A DNA stretch of 64,000 nucleotides from an uncultured Alistipes sp. (GCA_947177225.1 CAMWTS010000003.1:23086-87085); one strand, 5' to 3'; counted from the first letter of the stretch, positions 28,412-38,594 are shown. The notes: generated from the sequence alone by a model not told the origin. Numbers and translations are program-made.

Positions 28412-28735
28412 ATGTCAGTTAAGTTACATATTAAGAAAGGGGACATGGTTTACGTCAACGCAGGTGACAGCCGCGGCCAGCAGGGTAAGGTGCTCAGCGT
28501 CGATCCCGCCAAGCAGCGTGCAGTTGTCGAGGGCGTCAACATGTGCAAGAAGGCTACTAAACCCAGCAGCCAGAATCCTCAGGGCGGTCTGCAAGAGAAG
28601 GAGGCTCCCATTCACATCTCTAATCTGCAACCGATCGATCCCAAGAGCGGCAAGCCCACTCGCATAGGTCGTAAGGCGGATTCAAAAGGTAAATTAGTTC
28701 GTTACGCTAAAAAGTCAGGGGAGGAGATCAGATAA
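28412..28735 (+). CDS. rplX: 50S ribosomal protein L24
   Basis: 107 residues with the KOW motif ([20 protein letters not shown]) and the [20 protein letters not shown] segment. It initiates 50S assembly. Its stop overlaps the start of rplE by one base (TAATGG), so translation is likely coupled. Confidence 0.97.
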   Translation: MSVKLHIKKGDMVYVNAGDSRGQQGKVLSVDPAKQRAVVEGVNMCKKATKPSSQNPQGGLQEKEAPIHISNLQPIDPKSGKPTRIGRKADSKGKLVRYAKKSGEEIR

Positions 28736-29295
28736 TGGCATACGTACCTACACTTAAAACGGAGTATAAGGAGCGCATCGTTGCCGCCCTTATGAAGGAG
28801 TTCGGTTACAAGAGCATTATGCAGTGCCCGAAACTCGAAAAGATCGTCATCAATCAGGGTATGGGTCAGGCTGTTGCCGATAAGAAGCTGATCGACGTGG
28901 CTCAGGAGGAGCTTACCCGCATCACGGGTCAGAAAGCCGTGCAGACCAAGTCTCGCAAGGATATTTCTAACTTCAAGTTGCGTAAGGGTATGCCCATCGG
29001 CGTGCGTGTGACGTTGCGTCAGAACCGCATGTACGAGTTCTTGGAGCGTCTGATCGCCGTGGCTTTGCCGCGTATCCGCGACTTCAAGGGTATCAACGAG
29101 AAGTTCGACGGTCAGGGTAACTACACCCTCGGCATCACCGAGCAGATCATATTCCCGGAGATCGACATCGACAAGATCACCAAGATCTTCGGTATGGAGA
29201 TCACTTTCGTTACGTCGGCTGCTACCGATCAGGAGGCATATGCCCTTCTGCGTGAGTTCGGCCTTCCTTTTAAGAACGCTAAAAAGAACCAGTAA
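28735..29295 (+). CDS. rplE: 50S ribosomal protein L5
   Basis: 186 residues: [33 protein letters not shown], and [20 protein letters not shown]5 binds 5S rRNA in the central protuberance. It ends 3 bases before rpsN. Confidence 0.98.
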   Translation: MAYVPTLKTEYKERIVAALMKEFGYKSIMQCPKLEKIVINQGMGQAVADKKLIDVAQEELTRITGQKAVQTKSRKDISNFKLRKGMPIGVRVTLRQNRMYEFLERLIAVALPRIRDFKGINEKFDGQGNYTLGITEQIIFPEIDIDKITKIFGMEITFVTSAATDQEAYALLREFGLPFKNAKKNQ

Positions 29296-29298
29296 CCT

Positions 29299-29595
29299 AT
29301 GGCAAAAGAGTCAATGAAAGCACGCGAGGTAAAGCGTGAGAAGCTTGCGAACCGTTATGCTCACAAGCGCGAGGAGATTGCCGCTAAGGTGAAGGCGGGC
29401 GAGATGGATCACGAGGAGGCTTGGATCGCATTGTCGAAGTTGCCGCGTAATTCGAATCCTATCCGTCAGCACAACCGCTGCAAGATCACCGGCCGTCCGA
29501 AGGGTTATATCCGCCAGTTCGGTATCAGCCGTATCCAGTTCCGTGAGATGGCCTCTAACGGCTTGATCCCGGGTGTGAAGAAGGCGAGCTGGTAG
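29299..29595 (+). CDS. rpsN: 30S ribosomal protein S14 (zinc-free form)
   Basis: 98 residues, the long form lacking the two CxxC zinc pairs; the C-terminal signature [20 protein letters not shown] is intact. In canonical spc operons rpsH follows at once, but here about 1 kb of non-coding DNA intervenes, so rpsN probably ends the first transcript segment. Confidence 0.96.
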   Translation: MAKESMKAREVKREKLANRYAHKREEIAAKVKAGEMDHEEAWIALSKLPRNSNPIRQHNRCKITGRPKGYIRQFGISRIQFREMASNGLIPGVKKASW

Positions 29596-30469
29596 TCGGA
29601 TCGGGTGCCAGTGCGGGAGCGCGGGTGCGACAGATTGTCGTGCAGTTCTCCTGTCGGGCACAGGTATCGTGATCGGGTGTCGCAATTTGGAGAGGCGGGG
29701 CTTCCCTGCCGTCGAGAATAGACATACGATCGACGATACAACGCCGAAAAGCGTAAACCGCAGGTAGGGTGTCATATCGCAAGATGTGACTGCCGTACCG
29801 ATCGAAAATACAATCCCACGATGAGGACTTCTCTCGAAAGAGGGAAGCCTCCGTGTGAGGATTGGATCGATAAATTCGAGGGAGATCATCTGAGAGTGAG
29901 CCGCTTGGTCGGTTGGCTCGTAATCCTGACGTCGAGATGAAACGGCAGTGCATGTGTTTCATGCGCGGTGCATGTCGAGACTGCGACGAATACGGATTGT
30001 AAGAGATCGAACCTTATACGGGTGTGGGATCGGAGTATCTTGCTGCTCGATATTGAGGAAAGTGCCTGCTACGCAAGCGGTAACTTCTCGTGGAGAGCGA
30101 AGTGAAAAGATCCGGCATTTGGTTGAAGTTCCCGAAGACGAACCTTTTCGTAAGCCGAGGGCGGGCAATGCTTGTTCGAGGTTGTGCCGAGGCGAGAAAA
30201 TGGTGCAATGAATTGAACCTTTTCGTAAGCCGAGGGCGGGCAATGTTTGTTCGAGGCTATGCTGAGGCGAGAAAATGGTGCAGAAACCGACATTGCAATC
30301 CGGCGTCTTGCCAAGTGTGTGCTAAATGCGCATAAGTGGCGTGTGATGAGTGGTTTGCAACGGTTCGTGCGGAGGGTTTCATACGTATGAATGTTGGCTC
30401 ATTTGTGTGCCGACATTTGTCGTGTGACGCCCGATCCGTCTAATCGCTTAAAAATAAGCAGCCAAAGGT
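29596..30469. other. ~0.9-kb non-coding interruption of the spc operon
   Basis: No credible gene is found in either strand between rpsN and the rpsH promoter. It contains a GAAA-capped hairpin CTTCTCTC/GAGGGAAG at ~29829-29848, other short inverted repeats, and two tandem 68-bp repeats (30140-30282). Codon statistics of the apparent frames look unlike those of genes. Confidence 0.65.
30140..30282. repeat. Tandem pair of 68-bp repeats (period 75) in the spc spacer
   Basis: Copies 30140-30207 and 30215-30282 differ at four positions. Both begin GAACCTTTTCG and end GAGAAAATGGTGCA, so the ends can pair (CCTTTTC with GAAAATGG). A diverged third copy of the same length lies at 31057-31124. Confidence 0.8.
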
Positions 30470-30500
30470 TTTGTTTATTCGGATATTTTACGTAAATTTG
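30470..30500 (+). promoter_or_regulatory. Promoter of the rpsH-proximal ribosomal operon
   Basis: TTTG (30470-30473), 19 bases, then TAAATTTG (30493-30500): a full consensus match. A leader of about 130 bases leads to rpsH, so the second half of the spc cluster has its own transcription start. Confidence 0.85.
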
Positions 30501-30636
30501 CACGCTTTCGGCGCGTTATGCGCGTATGTGTACGTATCGCGAGGAGTGATCCGAGCCGCGGCAGAGAGACGTAAGGCGTTGAAAAGCAGTGCAAACAATA
30601 ACAAACTATTTTTTAATTTTTAACTTTTAATTCATT

Positions 30637-31035
30637 ATGACAGATCCAATAGCGGATTTTCTAACCAGAATTAGAAATGCAGTGAAAGCCAATCACAAAG
30701 TGGTTGAAGCTCCTGGCTCAAAAATTAAGCGCGAGATCACCAAGATTCTCTACGAGCAGGGTTACATTCTGGCCTACAAGTTCGATGCAGATGAGAAGGG
30801 TCACCCCTCGATCAAGATCGCATTGAAGTTCGATGCTGCCACCAAGGTCAGCGCCATCAAGAATTTGAAACGCGTCAGCCGTCCCGGTCTGCGTCAGTAT
30901 GCGTCGGTTGCCGACATGCCTCGTGTGCAGAACGGCCTGGGTATCGCAATCCTCTCTACGTCGAAGGGTATCATGACCGATGCCAAGGCTCGCAAGGAGA
31001 ACGTCGGCGGTGAGGTGTTGTGCTACATCTGGTAG
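30637..31035 (+). CDS. rpsH: 30S ribosomal protein S8
   Basis: 132 residues: [18 protein letters not shown] at the start, [13 protein letters not shown] in the middle, and [20 protein letters not shown] near the end. S8 binds helix 21 of 16S rRNA and in E. coli represses the spc operon through its mRNA. Here it is the first gene after a new promoter and a ~130-base leader, a place where such control could act. Confidence 0.97.
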   Translation: MTDPIADFLTRIRNAVKANHKVVEAPGSKIKREITKILYEQGYILAYKFDADEKGHPSIKIALKFDAATKVSAIKNLKRVSRPGLRQYASVADMPRVQNGLGIAILSTSKGIMTDAKARKENVGGEVLCYIW

Positions 31036-31056
31036 TGTGACGGAAGCCGGTCAAAT

Positions 31057-31124
31057 GAGCCTTTTTCGATAGCCGGGCGCAGGCCGCACTTGTTGCGGTC
31101 GTTCCGAATGGAGAAAAGGGTGCA
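31057..31124. repeat. Third, diverged copy of the 68-bp repeat
   Basis: Same length and similar ends (GAGCCTTTTTCG ... GAGAAAAGGGTGCA) as 30140-30207. Its middle forms a perfect hairpin GGCCGCA/TGCGGTC. It lies between rpsH and rplF. Confidence 0.65.
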
Positions 31125-31168
31125 TGCAAAATGAAGAAATTTTTAGAAAACAACAAAACAATTACAAC

Positions 31169-31756
31169 ATGTCAAGAATTGGTAAATTACCTGTAATCTT
31201 GCCCGCCGGCGTTACCGTTACGGTTGCCGCCGACAATACGGTAAGCGTGAAAGGGCCACTTGGGACACTGAGTCAGAAGGTTGATTCAGACATCAAAGTT
31301 GAAGTTGGAACGCACATCGAGAAGGAGACCGAGAAGGAGGTTCCCGCAGTGATCGTTACCCGTCCGACCAATCAGCCCCGTCACCGTTCGCTGCACGGTC
31401 TGTATCGTGCACTCATCAACAACATGGTCGTGGGCGTGTCTAAGGGCTATGAAATCAAGCAGGAGCTTGTAGGTGTCGGTTATAAGGCCGAAGTCAAGGG
31501 ACAGGTGCTCGAAATGAGCCTCGGTTATTCGCACGATACCGCACTGATGTTGCCCGCAGAGGTAACCGCTACGGCCGTTACCGAGAAGAAGGGTAACCCC
31601 ATCGTTACGTTGAAGAGCATCGACAAGCAGCTCATCGGTCAGGTGGCTGCCAAGATCCGCTCATTGCGTAAGCCGGAGCCTTATAAGGGCAAGGGTATCA
31701 AGTTCGTCGGCGAGCAGATCCGTCGTAAGGCTGGTAAGTCGGCAGGTGCTAAATAG
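31169..31756 (+). CDS. rplF: 50S ribosomal protein L6
   Basis: 195 residues from MSRIGKLPVILPAGV; the 15 residues encoded upstream in frame (from 31124) start inside the repeat and are not family-like. The C-terminal signature RKPEPYKGKGIKF is intact. L6 lies near the GTPase-associated centre. Confidence 0.96.
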   Translation: MSRIGKLPVILPAGVTVTVAADNTVSVKGPLGTLSQKVDSDIKVEVGTHIEKETEKEVPAVIVTRPTNQPRHRSLHGLYRALINNMVVGVSKGYEIKQELVGVGYKAEVKGQVLEMSLGYSHDTALMLPAEVTATAVTEKKGNPIVTLKSIDKQLIGQVAAKIRSLRKPEPYKGKGIKFVGEQIRRKAGKSAGAK

Positions 31757-31771
31757 TAATAAGTCAAGATT

Positions 31772-32134
31772 ATGTCATTGAATAAGATAGAAAGAAGAGC
31801 GAGAATCAAGATGCGTATCCGCAAGATCGTTAGCGGTACGCCCTCTCAGCCTCGAATGACTGTATTCCGTAGCAACAAGCAGATCTACGTACAGTTTATA
31901 GACGACCTTGCAGGCGCTACCTTGGCCACGGCATCTTCTCTGGATAAGGAGGTTGCAGCCGAGGCTGCCGGCAAGAACAAGTGTGAGGTTGCTGCGTTGG
32001 TTGGCAAGTTGGCCGCTGCACGTGCAATCGAGAAGGGTATTTCGACGGTTGCTTTCGACCGTAACGGCTACCTCTATCACGGACGAGTTAAAATGTTGGC
32101 GGACGCCGCACGTGAAGGCGGCCTTAAATTCTAA
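31772..32134 (+). CDS. rplR: 50S ribosomal protein L18
   Basis: 120 residues: [36 protein letters not shown], and a [26 protein letters not shown] ending typical of L18, a 5S rRNA binder. It follows rplF by 15 bases. Confidence 0.97.
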   Translation: MSLNKIERRARIKMRIRKIVSGTPSQPRMTVFRSNKQIYVQFIDDLAGATLATASSLDKEVAAEAAGKNKCEVAALVGKLAAARAIEKGISTVAFDRNGYLYHGRVKMLADAAREGGLKF

Positions 32135-32140
32135 GCGATT

Positions 32141-32659
32141 ATGTCAAATACTAACATAAAAAGAGTACGCACGAGCGATCTGGAATTGAAAGATCGTCTG
32201 GTAAGCATCAACCGTGTTACGAAAGTAACCAAGGGCGGTCGTACATTCAGCTTCTCAGCCATCGTAGTCGTTGGTAATGAGAACGGTGTTGTCGGCTACG
32301 GTTTGGGCAAGGCATCGGAGGTTACGTCGGCTATCGCCAAGGGCGTCGAAGATGCCAAGAAGAATTTGGTTAAGGTTCCCGTGCTGAACGGTACCATTCC
32401 TCACAAGCAGGAGATGCGTTTCGGCGGTTCGCTCGTCATGATCCGTCCGGCAGCTCCCGGTACCGGTATCATCGCCGGTGGTGCCATGCGTGCCGTATTG
32501 GAGTCGGTCGGCATCAAGAACGTGTTGGCAAAGAGCAAGGGCTCGTCGAATCCTCACAACCTCGTGAAGGCTACGATCGGCGCTCTGTGCGAGTTGCGCG
32601 ACGCTCGTTCGGTTGCTCAGGCTCGCGGCATCTCGCTCAATCAGGTGTTTAACGGTTAA
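32141..32659 (+). CDS. rpsE: 30S ribosomal protein S5
   Basis: 172 residues with the dsRNA-binding-like N-domain ([30 protein letters not shown]) and [20 protein letters not shown] in the C-domain. S5 acts in decoding fidelity at the mRNA entry site. Confidence 0.98.
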   Translation: MSNTNIKRVRTSDLELKDRLVSINRVTKVTKGGRTFSFSAIVVVGNENGVVGYGLGKASEVTSAIAKGVEDAKKNLVKVPVLNGTIPHKQEMRFGGSLVMIRPAAPGTGIIAGGAMRAVLESVGIKNVLAKSKGSSNPHNLVKATIGALCELRDARSVAQARGISLNQVFNG

Positions 32660-32673
32660 TTCAAAGAGAGTCT

Positions 32674-32856
32674 ATGGCAACATTGAAAATAACTCAGGTG
32701 CGCAGCCGTATCGGAGCTTCGGCACAGCAGCGCAAGAACCTCGATGCTTTGGGTCTTCGCAAGATTAACCAGAGCGTGGAGCACAGCGATTCGGCTATCG
32801 TAAAGGGTATGTTGGAGCGTGTAAAGCACCTCGTTAAGATCGAGGAGGTAAAATAA
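32674..32856 (+). CDS. rpmD: 50S ribosomal protein L30
   Basis: 60 residues: TLKITQVRSRIGASAQQRKNL, LGLRKINQSVEHSDS and a C-terminal VKHLVKIEEV strand. Standard position between rpsE and rplO. Confidence 0.96.
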   Translation: MATLKITQVRSRIGASAQQRKNLDALGLRKINQSVEHSDSAIVKGMLERVKHLVKIEEVK

Positions 32857-32883
32857 GTTTAATCAGAAAAGCAGAATTAAATA

Positions 32884-33330
32884 ATGGAACTTCATAATCT
32901 TAAACCCGCCAAGGGTGCCAACCACCATGACAAGCGTGTTGGTCGCGGTGCCGGTTCGGGTCATGGCGGTTATTCGACGCGCGGTCTGAAAGGTGCCAAG
33001 TCGCGTTCGGGTTACTCTCGCAAGTTGGGATTCGAGGGCGGTCAGATGCCTTTGCAGCGTCGTCTTCCGAAATTCGGTTTCACCAACTTGAAGCGTGTAG
33101 AGTACAAGCCTATCAACCTGTCGACGTTGGAGGAGCTTTCGGCAAAGAACAATCTGTCGGAGGTTACCATGGAGACGCTGGTTGCTGCCGGTTTCGTATC
33201 TGGCAACGACAAGGTGAAGATTCTGGGCAACGGTACGATTACGCGTGCGTTGACTGTTAAGGCCAACGCCTTCTCTAAGAGCGCCGAGGCAGCCATCACG
33301 GCAGCCGGCGGCAGCGTGGAGAAGTTGTAG
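32884..33330 (+). CDS. rplO: 50S ribosomal protein L15
   Basis: 148 residues: the Gly-rich start (NHHDKRVGRGAGSGHGGYS), GFEGGQMPLQRRLPKFGF, and a C-terminal domain ending AAITAAGGSVEKL. L15 is a late 50S assembly protein. secY follows only after 221 bases. Confidence 0.97.
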   Translation: MELHNLKPAKGANHHDKRVGRGAGSGHGGYSTRGLKGAKSRSGYSRKLGFEGGQMPLQRRLPKFGFTNLKRVEYKPINLSTLEELSAKNNLSEVTMETLVAAGFVSGNDKVKILGNGTITRALTVKANAFSKSAEAAITAAGGSVEKL

Positions 33331-33551
33331 CGGCGTACCATATTGCGGGTGAAGTCGGGTCGATCGCGAGGTCGATACCGCAGTTGGCCGGGGATATATA
33401 TAAATAGGTGCGGCAGAGCCGGATTCCGTTCTGCAACACCTCTCCTCCTCAGGCCGTCGGTGCGAGAGCAGCGACAAGACGGATACTCGACGACGCCGAG
33501 ACCCGCAACCATGCAATAAAGAGTTTTAAGAATCAGTAAAACCAAATTTTT
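33331..33551 (+). promoter_or_regulatory. rplO-secY spacer with hairpin
   Basis: The usual rplO-secY junction is short; here 221 bases intervene. A long imperfect hairpin AGGTG-GGCAGA / TTCTGC-CACCT lies at about 33406-33460. No TAnnTTTG box is found. It may set secY expression or stability apart from the ribosomal genes. Confidence 0.4.
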
Positions 33552-34910
33552 ATGAACCAATATCTAATTGTTGGTATTATCCTGGCGGTAATCATCGCAC
33601 TGCTGGCGACCAACAAAAAACTGGTAGAGACGCTCAAAAATATCTATAAGATCGAAGAGCTTCGCAAGCGTATCCTCTTTACGCTCGGCCTCCTTCTTAT
33701 ATATCGTTTGGGTAGTTTCGTGGTGTTGCCCGGTGTGGATCACGGCGCTATTGTAGAGTTTACCAAGTCGTTCGCTCAGGACGGTGAGAATGCCAACAAC
33801 CTTATGGGTCTGTTGAACGTATTCTCGGGAGGCGCGTTCTCGCAAGCCTCTATCTTTGCTTTGGGTGTCATGCCATACATCACCGCCTCGATCATCATAC
33901 AGTTGTTGGGAATCATGGTTCCCTACTTCCGCAAGATGCAAAAGGAGGGTGAGAGCGGCCGCCGCAAGATGAATCAGTGGACTCGTTTCCTTACCATTGC
34001 CGTGTTGCTTTTGCAGGCTCCGGCCTATCTGAAAACTCAGATCCCGGCAGATGCGATTATCCCCGATGGCGGTTTCATTATGACCTCGACGATCATTCTC
34101 ATCGCCGGTACCATGTTCATCATGTGGCTGGGTGAGAAGATCACGGACAAGGGTATAGGTAACGGTATCTCGCTGATTATTATGATCGGTATCGTGGCAC
34201 GTCTGCCGCAAGCCTTCTTGCAGGAAGTCATGTTCAAGCTGGACGGCCATGGCGGTAGCCTCATCATGTTCATCGTCGAGCTGGTATTCCTGGCTTTGGT
34301 ATTCATGATGACCATCGCTCTGGTGCAGGCCGTGCGCAAGATTCCGGTTCAGTATGCAAAGCGTATCGTAGGTAACAAGCAGTACGGTGGCGTGCGTCAG
34401 TACATTCCTTTGAAGCTGAATGCTGCCAACGTGATGCCTATTATCTTCGCGCAGGCTCTGATGTTCATACCCGCCTTGATCTCAAACGGCGGTGCATTTG
34501 CCGATATTCAGGGTTTCTGGTATAACTTTACGCTTGCAGTCCTGGTAATTGCGTTTACATACTTCTACACCGCAATTATCATGAATCCTCAAATGATGGC
34601 TGACGAGATGAAGCGTAACGGAGGCTTTATTCCTGGTGTAAAACCCGGTAAGAGCACCGTGACCTACATCGACAACATCATGACGAGAATCACACTCCCC
34701 GGCTCGCTTTTCCTCGCTGTCGTGACGATTCTTCCGGCCATAGCGATGAAACTCGGCGTCGTATCGTCGTTCGCATACTTCTACGGAGGTACGTCGCTTC
34801 TGATTATGGTGGGCGTGGTACTCGACACTCTGAAGCAGATAGAGAGCTACCTGTTGATGCGTCATTACGACGGTCTTATGAAGACGGGACGCATACAGGG
34901 CCGCTACTAA
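33552..34910 (+). CDS. secY: Protein translocase subunit SecY
   Basis: 452 residues with ten membrane helices. SecY motifs include ALGVMPYITASIIIQLL, GIGNGISLIIMIGI, and the cytoplasmic loop with KNGGFIPGVKPG-type sequence (read here as RNGGFIPGVKPGKSTV). It forms the channel for Sec-dependent export with SecE and SecG. Confidence 0.98.
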   Translation: MNQYLIVGIILAVIIALLATNKKLVETLKNIYKIEELRKRILFTLGLLLIYRLGSFVVLPGVDHGAIVEFTKSFAQDGENANNLMGLLNVFSGGAFSQASIFALGVMPYITASIIIQLLGIMVPYFRKMQKEGESGRRKMNQWTRFLTIAVLLLQAPAYLKTQIPADAIIPDGGFIMTSTIILIAGTMFIMWLGEKITDKGIGNGISLIIMIGIVARLPQAFLQEVMFKLDGHGGSLIMFIVELVFLALVFMMTIALVQAVRKIPVQYAKRIVGNKQYGGVRQYIPLKLNAANVMPIIFAQALMFIPALISNGGAFADIQGFWYNFTLAVLVIAFTYFYTAIIMNPQMMADEMKRNGGFIPGVKPGKSTVTYIDNIMTRITLPGSLFLAVVTILPAIAMKLGVVSSFAYFYGGTSLLIMVGVVLDTLKQIESYLLMRHYDGLMKTGRIQGRY

Positions 34911-34938
34911 ACGTTTACTGATAGAGTTACGTTGAGAA

Positions 34939-35712
34939 ATGATATACTTAAAAACTGACGACGAGATAGAGTTGCTCCGCGAGAACAACATTCTGGTGAG
35001 CCAGACGCTTGCCGAGGTGGGACGTCATTGCAAACCGGGTGTCACCACCCGTGAGCTCAATGACCTTGCCGAAGCGTATATGCGTTCGCACGGAGCGACT
35101 CCGGCTTGTCTCGGTTACGAGGGCTATCCTGCTGCGACCTGCATATCGGTCAACGAGCAGGTGGTTCACGGAATACCGTCGGACTACGTTATCAAGGAGG
35201 GCGACATTGTGTCGGTCGATTTTTGTACGTTTATGAAGGGGTTTGTTGGTGATTCGGCATATACGTTTGCCGTGGGAGAGGTCAGCGATGAGGTTAAACG
35301 ACTTCTGGACGTCACCAAAGAGGCTCTTTATAGAGGTACGGCACAGGCCAAGGCCGGTAATCGCGTAGGCGATATCTCGGCTGCCGTGCAGGAGTATGCC
35401 GAGAGTTTCGGCTACGGAGTAGTACGCGAGTTGGAAGGACACGGCTTGGGTCGTCGTATGCACGAGGAGCCGGGAGTTCCCAACTACGGCGCACGAGGCA
35501 GAGGACCGTTGTTGAAAGAGGGTATGGTCATCTGCATCGAACCGATGATAACGATGGGCAATCGCGCCGTGGTATTCGAGCGCGACGGCTGGACGGTACG
35601 CACGCGCGACCGCAAACCTGCGGCTCATTTCGAGTTTGCAGTGGCGATTCGCAAGTCGGGACCCGATGTATTGACGGATTTCAGTATCATTGAACAGGCA
35701 CTTAACTCATAA
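34939..35712 (+). CDS. map: Methionine aminopeptidase, type I
   Basis: 257 residues. Metal ligands sit in VSVDFCTFMKGFVGDSAYTF (two Asp), GHGLGRRMHEEPGVPNYG (His), EPMITMG (Glu) and HFEFAVAI (Glu). It removes N-terminal Met from nascent proteins. The position secY-map-infA is common in bacteria. Confidence 0.96.
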   Translation: MIYLKTDDEIELLRENNILVSQTLAEVGRHCKPGVTTRELNDLAEAYMRSHGATPACLGYEGYPAATCISVNEQVVHGIPSDYVIKEGDIVSVDFCTFMKGFVGDSAYTFAVGEVSDEVKRLLDVTKEALYRGTAQAKAGNRVGDISAAVQEYAESFGYGVVRELEGHGLGRRMHEEPGVPNYGARGRGPLLKEGMVICIEPMITMGNRAVVFERDGWTVRTRDRKPAAHFEFAVAIRKSGPDVLTDFSIIEQALNS

Positions 35713-35721
35713 AAACACTCT

Positions 35722-35940
35722 ATGGCAAAACAAACTGCTATCGAAAGGGACGGAACCATCATCGAGGCGTTGTCTAATGCAATGTTTCGTGTGGAGTTGG
35801 ATAACGGACACGTTATCACGGCCCATATCTCGGGTAAGATGCGTATGCACTACATCAAGATCCTGCCCGGAGATAAAGTTAAAGTAGAGATGACTCCTTA
35901 CGATTTGAGTAAGGGGCGCATATCTTTCAGGTACAAATAA
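35722..35940 (+). CDS. infA: Translation initiation factor IF-1
   Basis: 72 residues, the standard size: [39 protein letters not shown] and RISFRYK, an OB-fold that occupies the ribosomal A site during initiation. Confidence 0.98.
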   Translation: MAKQTAIERDGTIIEALSNAMFRVELDNGHVITAHISGKMRMHYIKILPGDKVKVEMTPYDLSKGRISFRYK

Positions 35941-35959
35941 TTAAGGTCGCTTGAAAATT

Positions 35960-36076
35960 ATGAAAGTAAGAGCATCGATCAAAAAGAGAAGCGAAGATTG
36001 CAAGATCGTACGCCGCAAAGGTAAGCTGTACGTGATCTGCAAGAAGAACCCTAAGTTCAAAATGCGCCAAGGATAA
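35960..36076 (+). CDS. rpmJ: 50S ribosomal protein L36 (zinc-poor form)
   Basis: 38 residues starting [20 protein letters not shown]. Of the four zinc ligands of classic L36 (C11, C14, C27, H33), positions 11 and 33 are Ser and Phe, so only C14 and C27 remain and zinc binding is unlikely. It is placed as usual between infA and rpsM. Confidence 0.95.
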   Translation: MKVRASIKKRSEDCKIVRRKGKLYVICKKNPKFKMRQG

Positions 36077-36118
36077 TTTTTTAGTTTGAGTTATTGAAAA
36101 TTAAAGAGAAACAAATTT

Positions 36119-36499
36119 ATGGCACGTATAGTAGGTGTTGATTTACCAAAAAATAAGCGCGGCGAAATAGGTCTTACGTATATCTACGGTATAGGCCGCA
36201 GCACTGCGCGCAAGATTCTTGATGGCGTGGCCGTAAGCTACGATATCAAGGTAGAGGATTGGACCGATGAGCAGATCGGTGCTATCCGTAACAAGATCGC
36301 CGAGATGGGCATCAAGGTCGAGGGCGAGTGCCGCTCGATGGTTCAGCTCAACATTAAGCGTCTTATGGATATCGGTTGCTACCGTGGTATCCGCCACCGT
36401 TTGGGACTTCCCGTTCGCGGTCAGAGCACGAAGAACAACGCTCGTACGCGTAAGGGTAAGAAGAAGACTGTAGCAAACAAGAAAAAGGCAACTAAGTAA
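36119..36499 (+). CDS. rpsM: 30S ribosomal protein S13
   Basis: 126 residues: [28 protein letters not shown], and the C-terminal [19 protein letters not shown] motif with a basic tail that contacts P-site tRNA. It begins the alpha cluster proper. Confidence 0.98.
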   Translation: MARIVGVDLPKNKRGEIGLTYIYGIGRSTARKILDGVAVSYDIKVEDWTDEQIGAIRNKIAEMGIKVEGECRSMVQLNIKRLMDIGCYRGIRHRLGLPVRGQSTKNNARTRKGKKKTVANKKKATK

Positions 36500-36511
36500 T
36501 ATTAGAGAGTT

Positions 36512-36901
36512 ATGGCAAAGAAAACTGGAACAGTTAAGAAAAAGGTTGTTAAGGTCGGTGCTCAGGGCATGGCTTTCGTACACTCGACTTTCAACAACGT
36601 TATCGTAACCATCACCAACGAGGTTGGTGAGGTCATCAGCTGGTCGTCGGCCGGTAAGATGGGTTTCCGCGGTTCGAAGAAGAATACTCCCTATGCAGCG
36701 CAGACGGCTGCCGCCGATTGCGCCAAGGTTGCTTACGACATGGGTTTGCGTAAGGTTAAGGTTTATGTCAAGGGTCCGGGTCAGGGCAGAGAGTCTGCCG
36801 TGCGTACGATCCACGGCGCAGGCATCGAGGTGATGGAGATCATCGACGTCACTCCGCTGCCGCACAACGGTTGCCGTGCTCCTAACCGTCGTCGCGTATA
36901 G
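36512..36901 (+). CDS. rpsK: 30S ribosomal protein S11
   Basis: 129 residues: [38 protein letters not shown], and [17 protein letters not shown] at the end. It contacts mRNA in the E site region. Confidence 0.98.
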   Translation: MAKKTGTVKKKVVKVGAQGMAFVHSTFNNVIVTITNEVGEVISWSSAGKMGFRGSKKNTPYAAQTAAADCAKVAYDMGLRKVKVYVKGPGQGRESAVRTIHGAGIEVMEIIDVTPLPHNGCRAPNRRRV

Positions 36902-36966
36902 TTTGACGTTGCGGAGCTAAGAACATAACTCAATTAATTTTACCGAAGAATTAATATTAAAAAACT

Positions 36967-37575
36967 ATGGCAAGATATATAGGACCAAAATCGAAAATCG
37001 CCAGAAAGTTTGGCGAGGCTATTTACGGTGCGGATAAAGTGCTTGAAAAGCGCAACTTCCCTCCCGGACAGCACGGTCTTGCTCGCAAGCGTAAGAAGAA
37101 CTCGGAGTATGGAGAGCAGCTTGGCGAGAAGCAGAAGGCTAAGTACACTTACGGTATCTTGGAGAAGCAGTTTGCCCGTACATACGAGGCTGCTGCCCGT
37201 ATGGGCGGTATCACGGGTGAGAACCTGTTGAAGCTCTTGGAGTGCCGTCTTGACAATGTCGTATATCGTCTGGGTATCGCCCCGACCCGTGCGGCAGCCC
37301 GTCAGCTCGTATCGCATCGTCACATCTGCGTTAACGGCAATGTAGTAAACATTCCGTCGTATTCGCTGAACGTAGGCGACGTGGTATCGGTTCGCGAGAA
37401 GTCTAAATCTTTGGAGGTTATCACCTCTTCGCTGGCCGGCGCATCGCGCAGCCGCTATGCCTGGTTGGAGTGGGACAACGCTTCTTTGAGCGGTAAGTTC
37501 CTGCAAACGCCTGAGCGCGAGGAGATCCCTGAGAACATCAAGGAGCAGCTCATCGTCAACCTGTACTCTAAGTAG
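36967..37575 (+). CDS. rpsD: 30S ribosomal protein S4
   Basis: 202 residues, long zinc-free form: [20 protein letters not shown], then an S4 RNA-binding domain ([33 protein letters not shown]). S4 starts 30S assembly and in E. coli represses the alpha operon. A 65-base gap separates it from rpsK. Confidence 0.97.
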   Translation: MARYIGPKSKIARKFGEAIYGADKVLEKRNFPPGQHGLARKRKKNSEYGEQLGEKQKAKYTYGILEKQFARTYEAAARMGGITGENLLKLLECRLDNVVYRLGIAPTRAAARQLVSHRHICVNGNVVNIPSYSLNVGDVVSVREKSKSLEVITSSLAGASRSRYAWLEWDNASLSGKFLQTPEREEIPENIKEQLIVNLYSK

Positions 37576-37599
37576 TGATTTAACAACAAATTCAATATT

Positions 37600-38592
37600 A
37601 TGGCAATATTAGCATTCCAAAAGCCTGAAAAGGTAATCATGCTCGAATCGACCTCCTCGTTCGGAAAGTTCGAATTCCGTCCGTTGGAGCCCGGTTTCGG
37701 CATGACCGTCGGAAATGCCTTGCGCCGTGTGCTGCTCTCTTCGTTGGAGGGTTATGCCATCACGACAGTCAAGGTTGCCGGCGTGAACAATGAGTTTGCC
37801 GCTATCCCCGGTGTGATGGAGGGTATGATCGAGGTCATACTTAACCTCAAACAGGTTCGTTTCATTCGCACGGTTGACAATCAGGAGGCCGAGAAGGTCT
37901 CGATCAACGTTGCGGGCGTAACAGAGCTTACGGCAGGTTATATCTCGAACTATCTTTCATTCTTCAAGGTCTTGAATCCGGAGTTGGTGATTTGCCATCT
38001 TGCTCCCGGCACCAAAATGCAGATGACCATTACCATCGGTAAGGGTCGCGGTTATGTGCCTTCGGAGGAGAATACTCCCGCGGAGAAAGATGTCGACACG
38101 CTGCCGATCGATTCTATTTTCACACCGATCAAAAACGTAAAGTACTCTATCGAGGACTACCGTGTCGAGCAGAAGACCGACTATGAGAAGTTGAATTTGG
38201 AGATCACTACCGACGGCTCGATCCACCCGAAGGAGGCGTTGAAGGAGGCCGCAAAGATTCTTATTCAGCACTTTATGCTCTTTTCCGACGAGAAGATTAC
38301 GCTCGATATGGAGGAGACGGGCGGTGTTGAAGAGTTCGATGAGAATATCCTTCACATGCGTCAGTTGTTGAAGACGAAGCTTACCGATCAGGATCTGAGC
38401 GTTCGTGCTCTTAACTGCCTGAAAGCTGCCGATGTCGACACGGTCGGCGACTTGGTCAAGCTCAATCGCAACGAGTTGTTGAAGTTCCGCAACTTCGGTA
38501 AGAAGTCGCTGACGGAGCTCGACGAGTTGCTCGCATCGCTGAATCTTAAATTCGGTATGGACGTATCTATCTACAAACTTGATAAAGATTAA
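37600..38592 (+). CDS. rpoA: RNA polymerase alpha subunit
   Basis: 330 residues. The N-terminal dimerisation domain has [22 protein letters not shown] and [15 protein letters not shown]. The C-terminal domain (about 255-325) has [20 protein letters not shown] and [13 protein letters not shown]. rpsD and rplQ flank it closely, as in most bacteria. Confidence 0.98.
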   Translation: MAILAFQKPEKVIMLESTSSFGKFEFRPLEPGFGMTVGNALRRVLLSSLEGYAITTVKVAGVNNEFAAIPGVMEGMIEVILNLKQVRFIRTVDNQEAEKVSINVAGVTELTAGYISNYLSFFKVLNPELVICHLAPGTKMQMTITIGKGRGYVPSEENTPAEKDVDTLPIDSIFTPIKNVKYSIEDYRVEQKTDYEKLNLEITTDGSIHPKEALKEAAKILIQHFMLFSDEKITLDMEETGGVEEFDENILHMRQLLKTKLTDQDLSVRALNCLKAADVDTVGDLVKLNRNELLKFRNFGKKSLTELDELLASLNLKFGMDVSIYKLDKD

Positions 38593-38594
38593 TT

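Noticed and set aside
29311..29962. Minus-strand open frames across rpsN and the spc spacer
   Set aside because: They overlap rpsN antisense, lack start context or family patterns, and end in repeats.
30140..30282. Possible CRISPR array
   Set aside because: There are only two 68-bp copies with a 7-base spacer, no further units and no cas genes.
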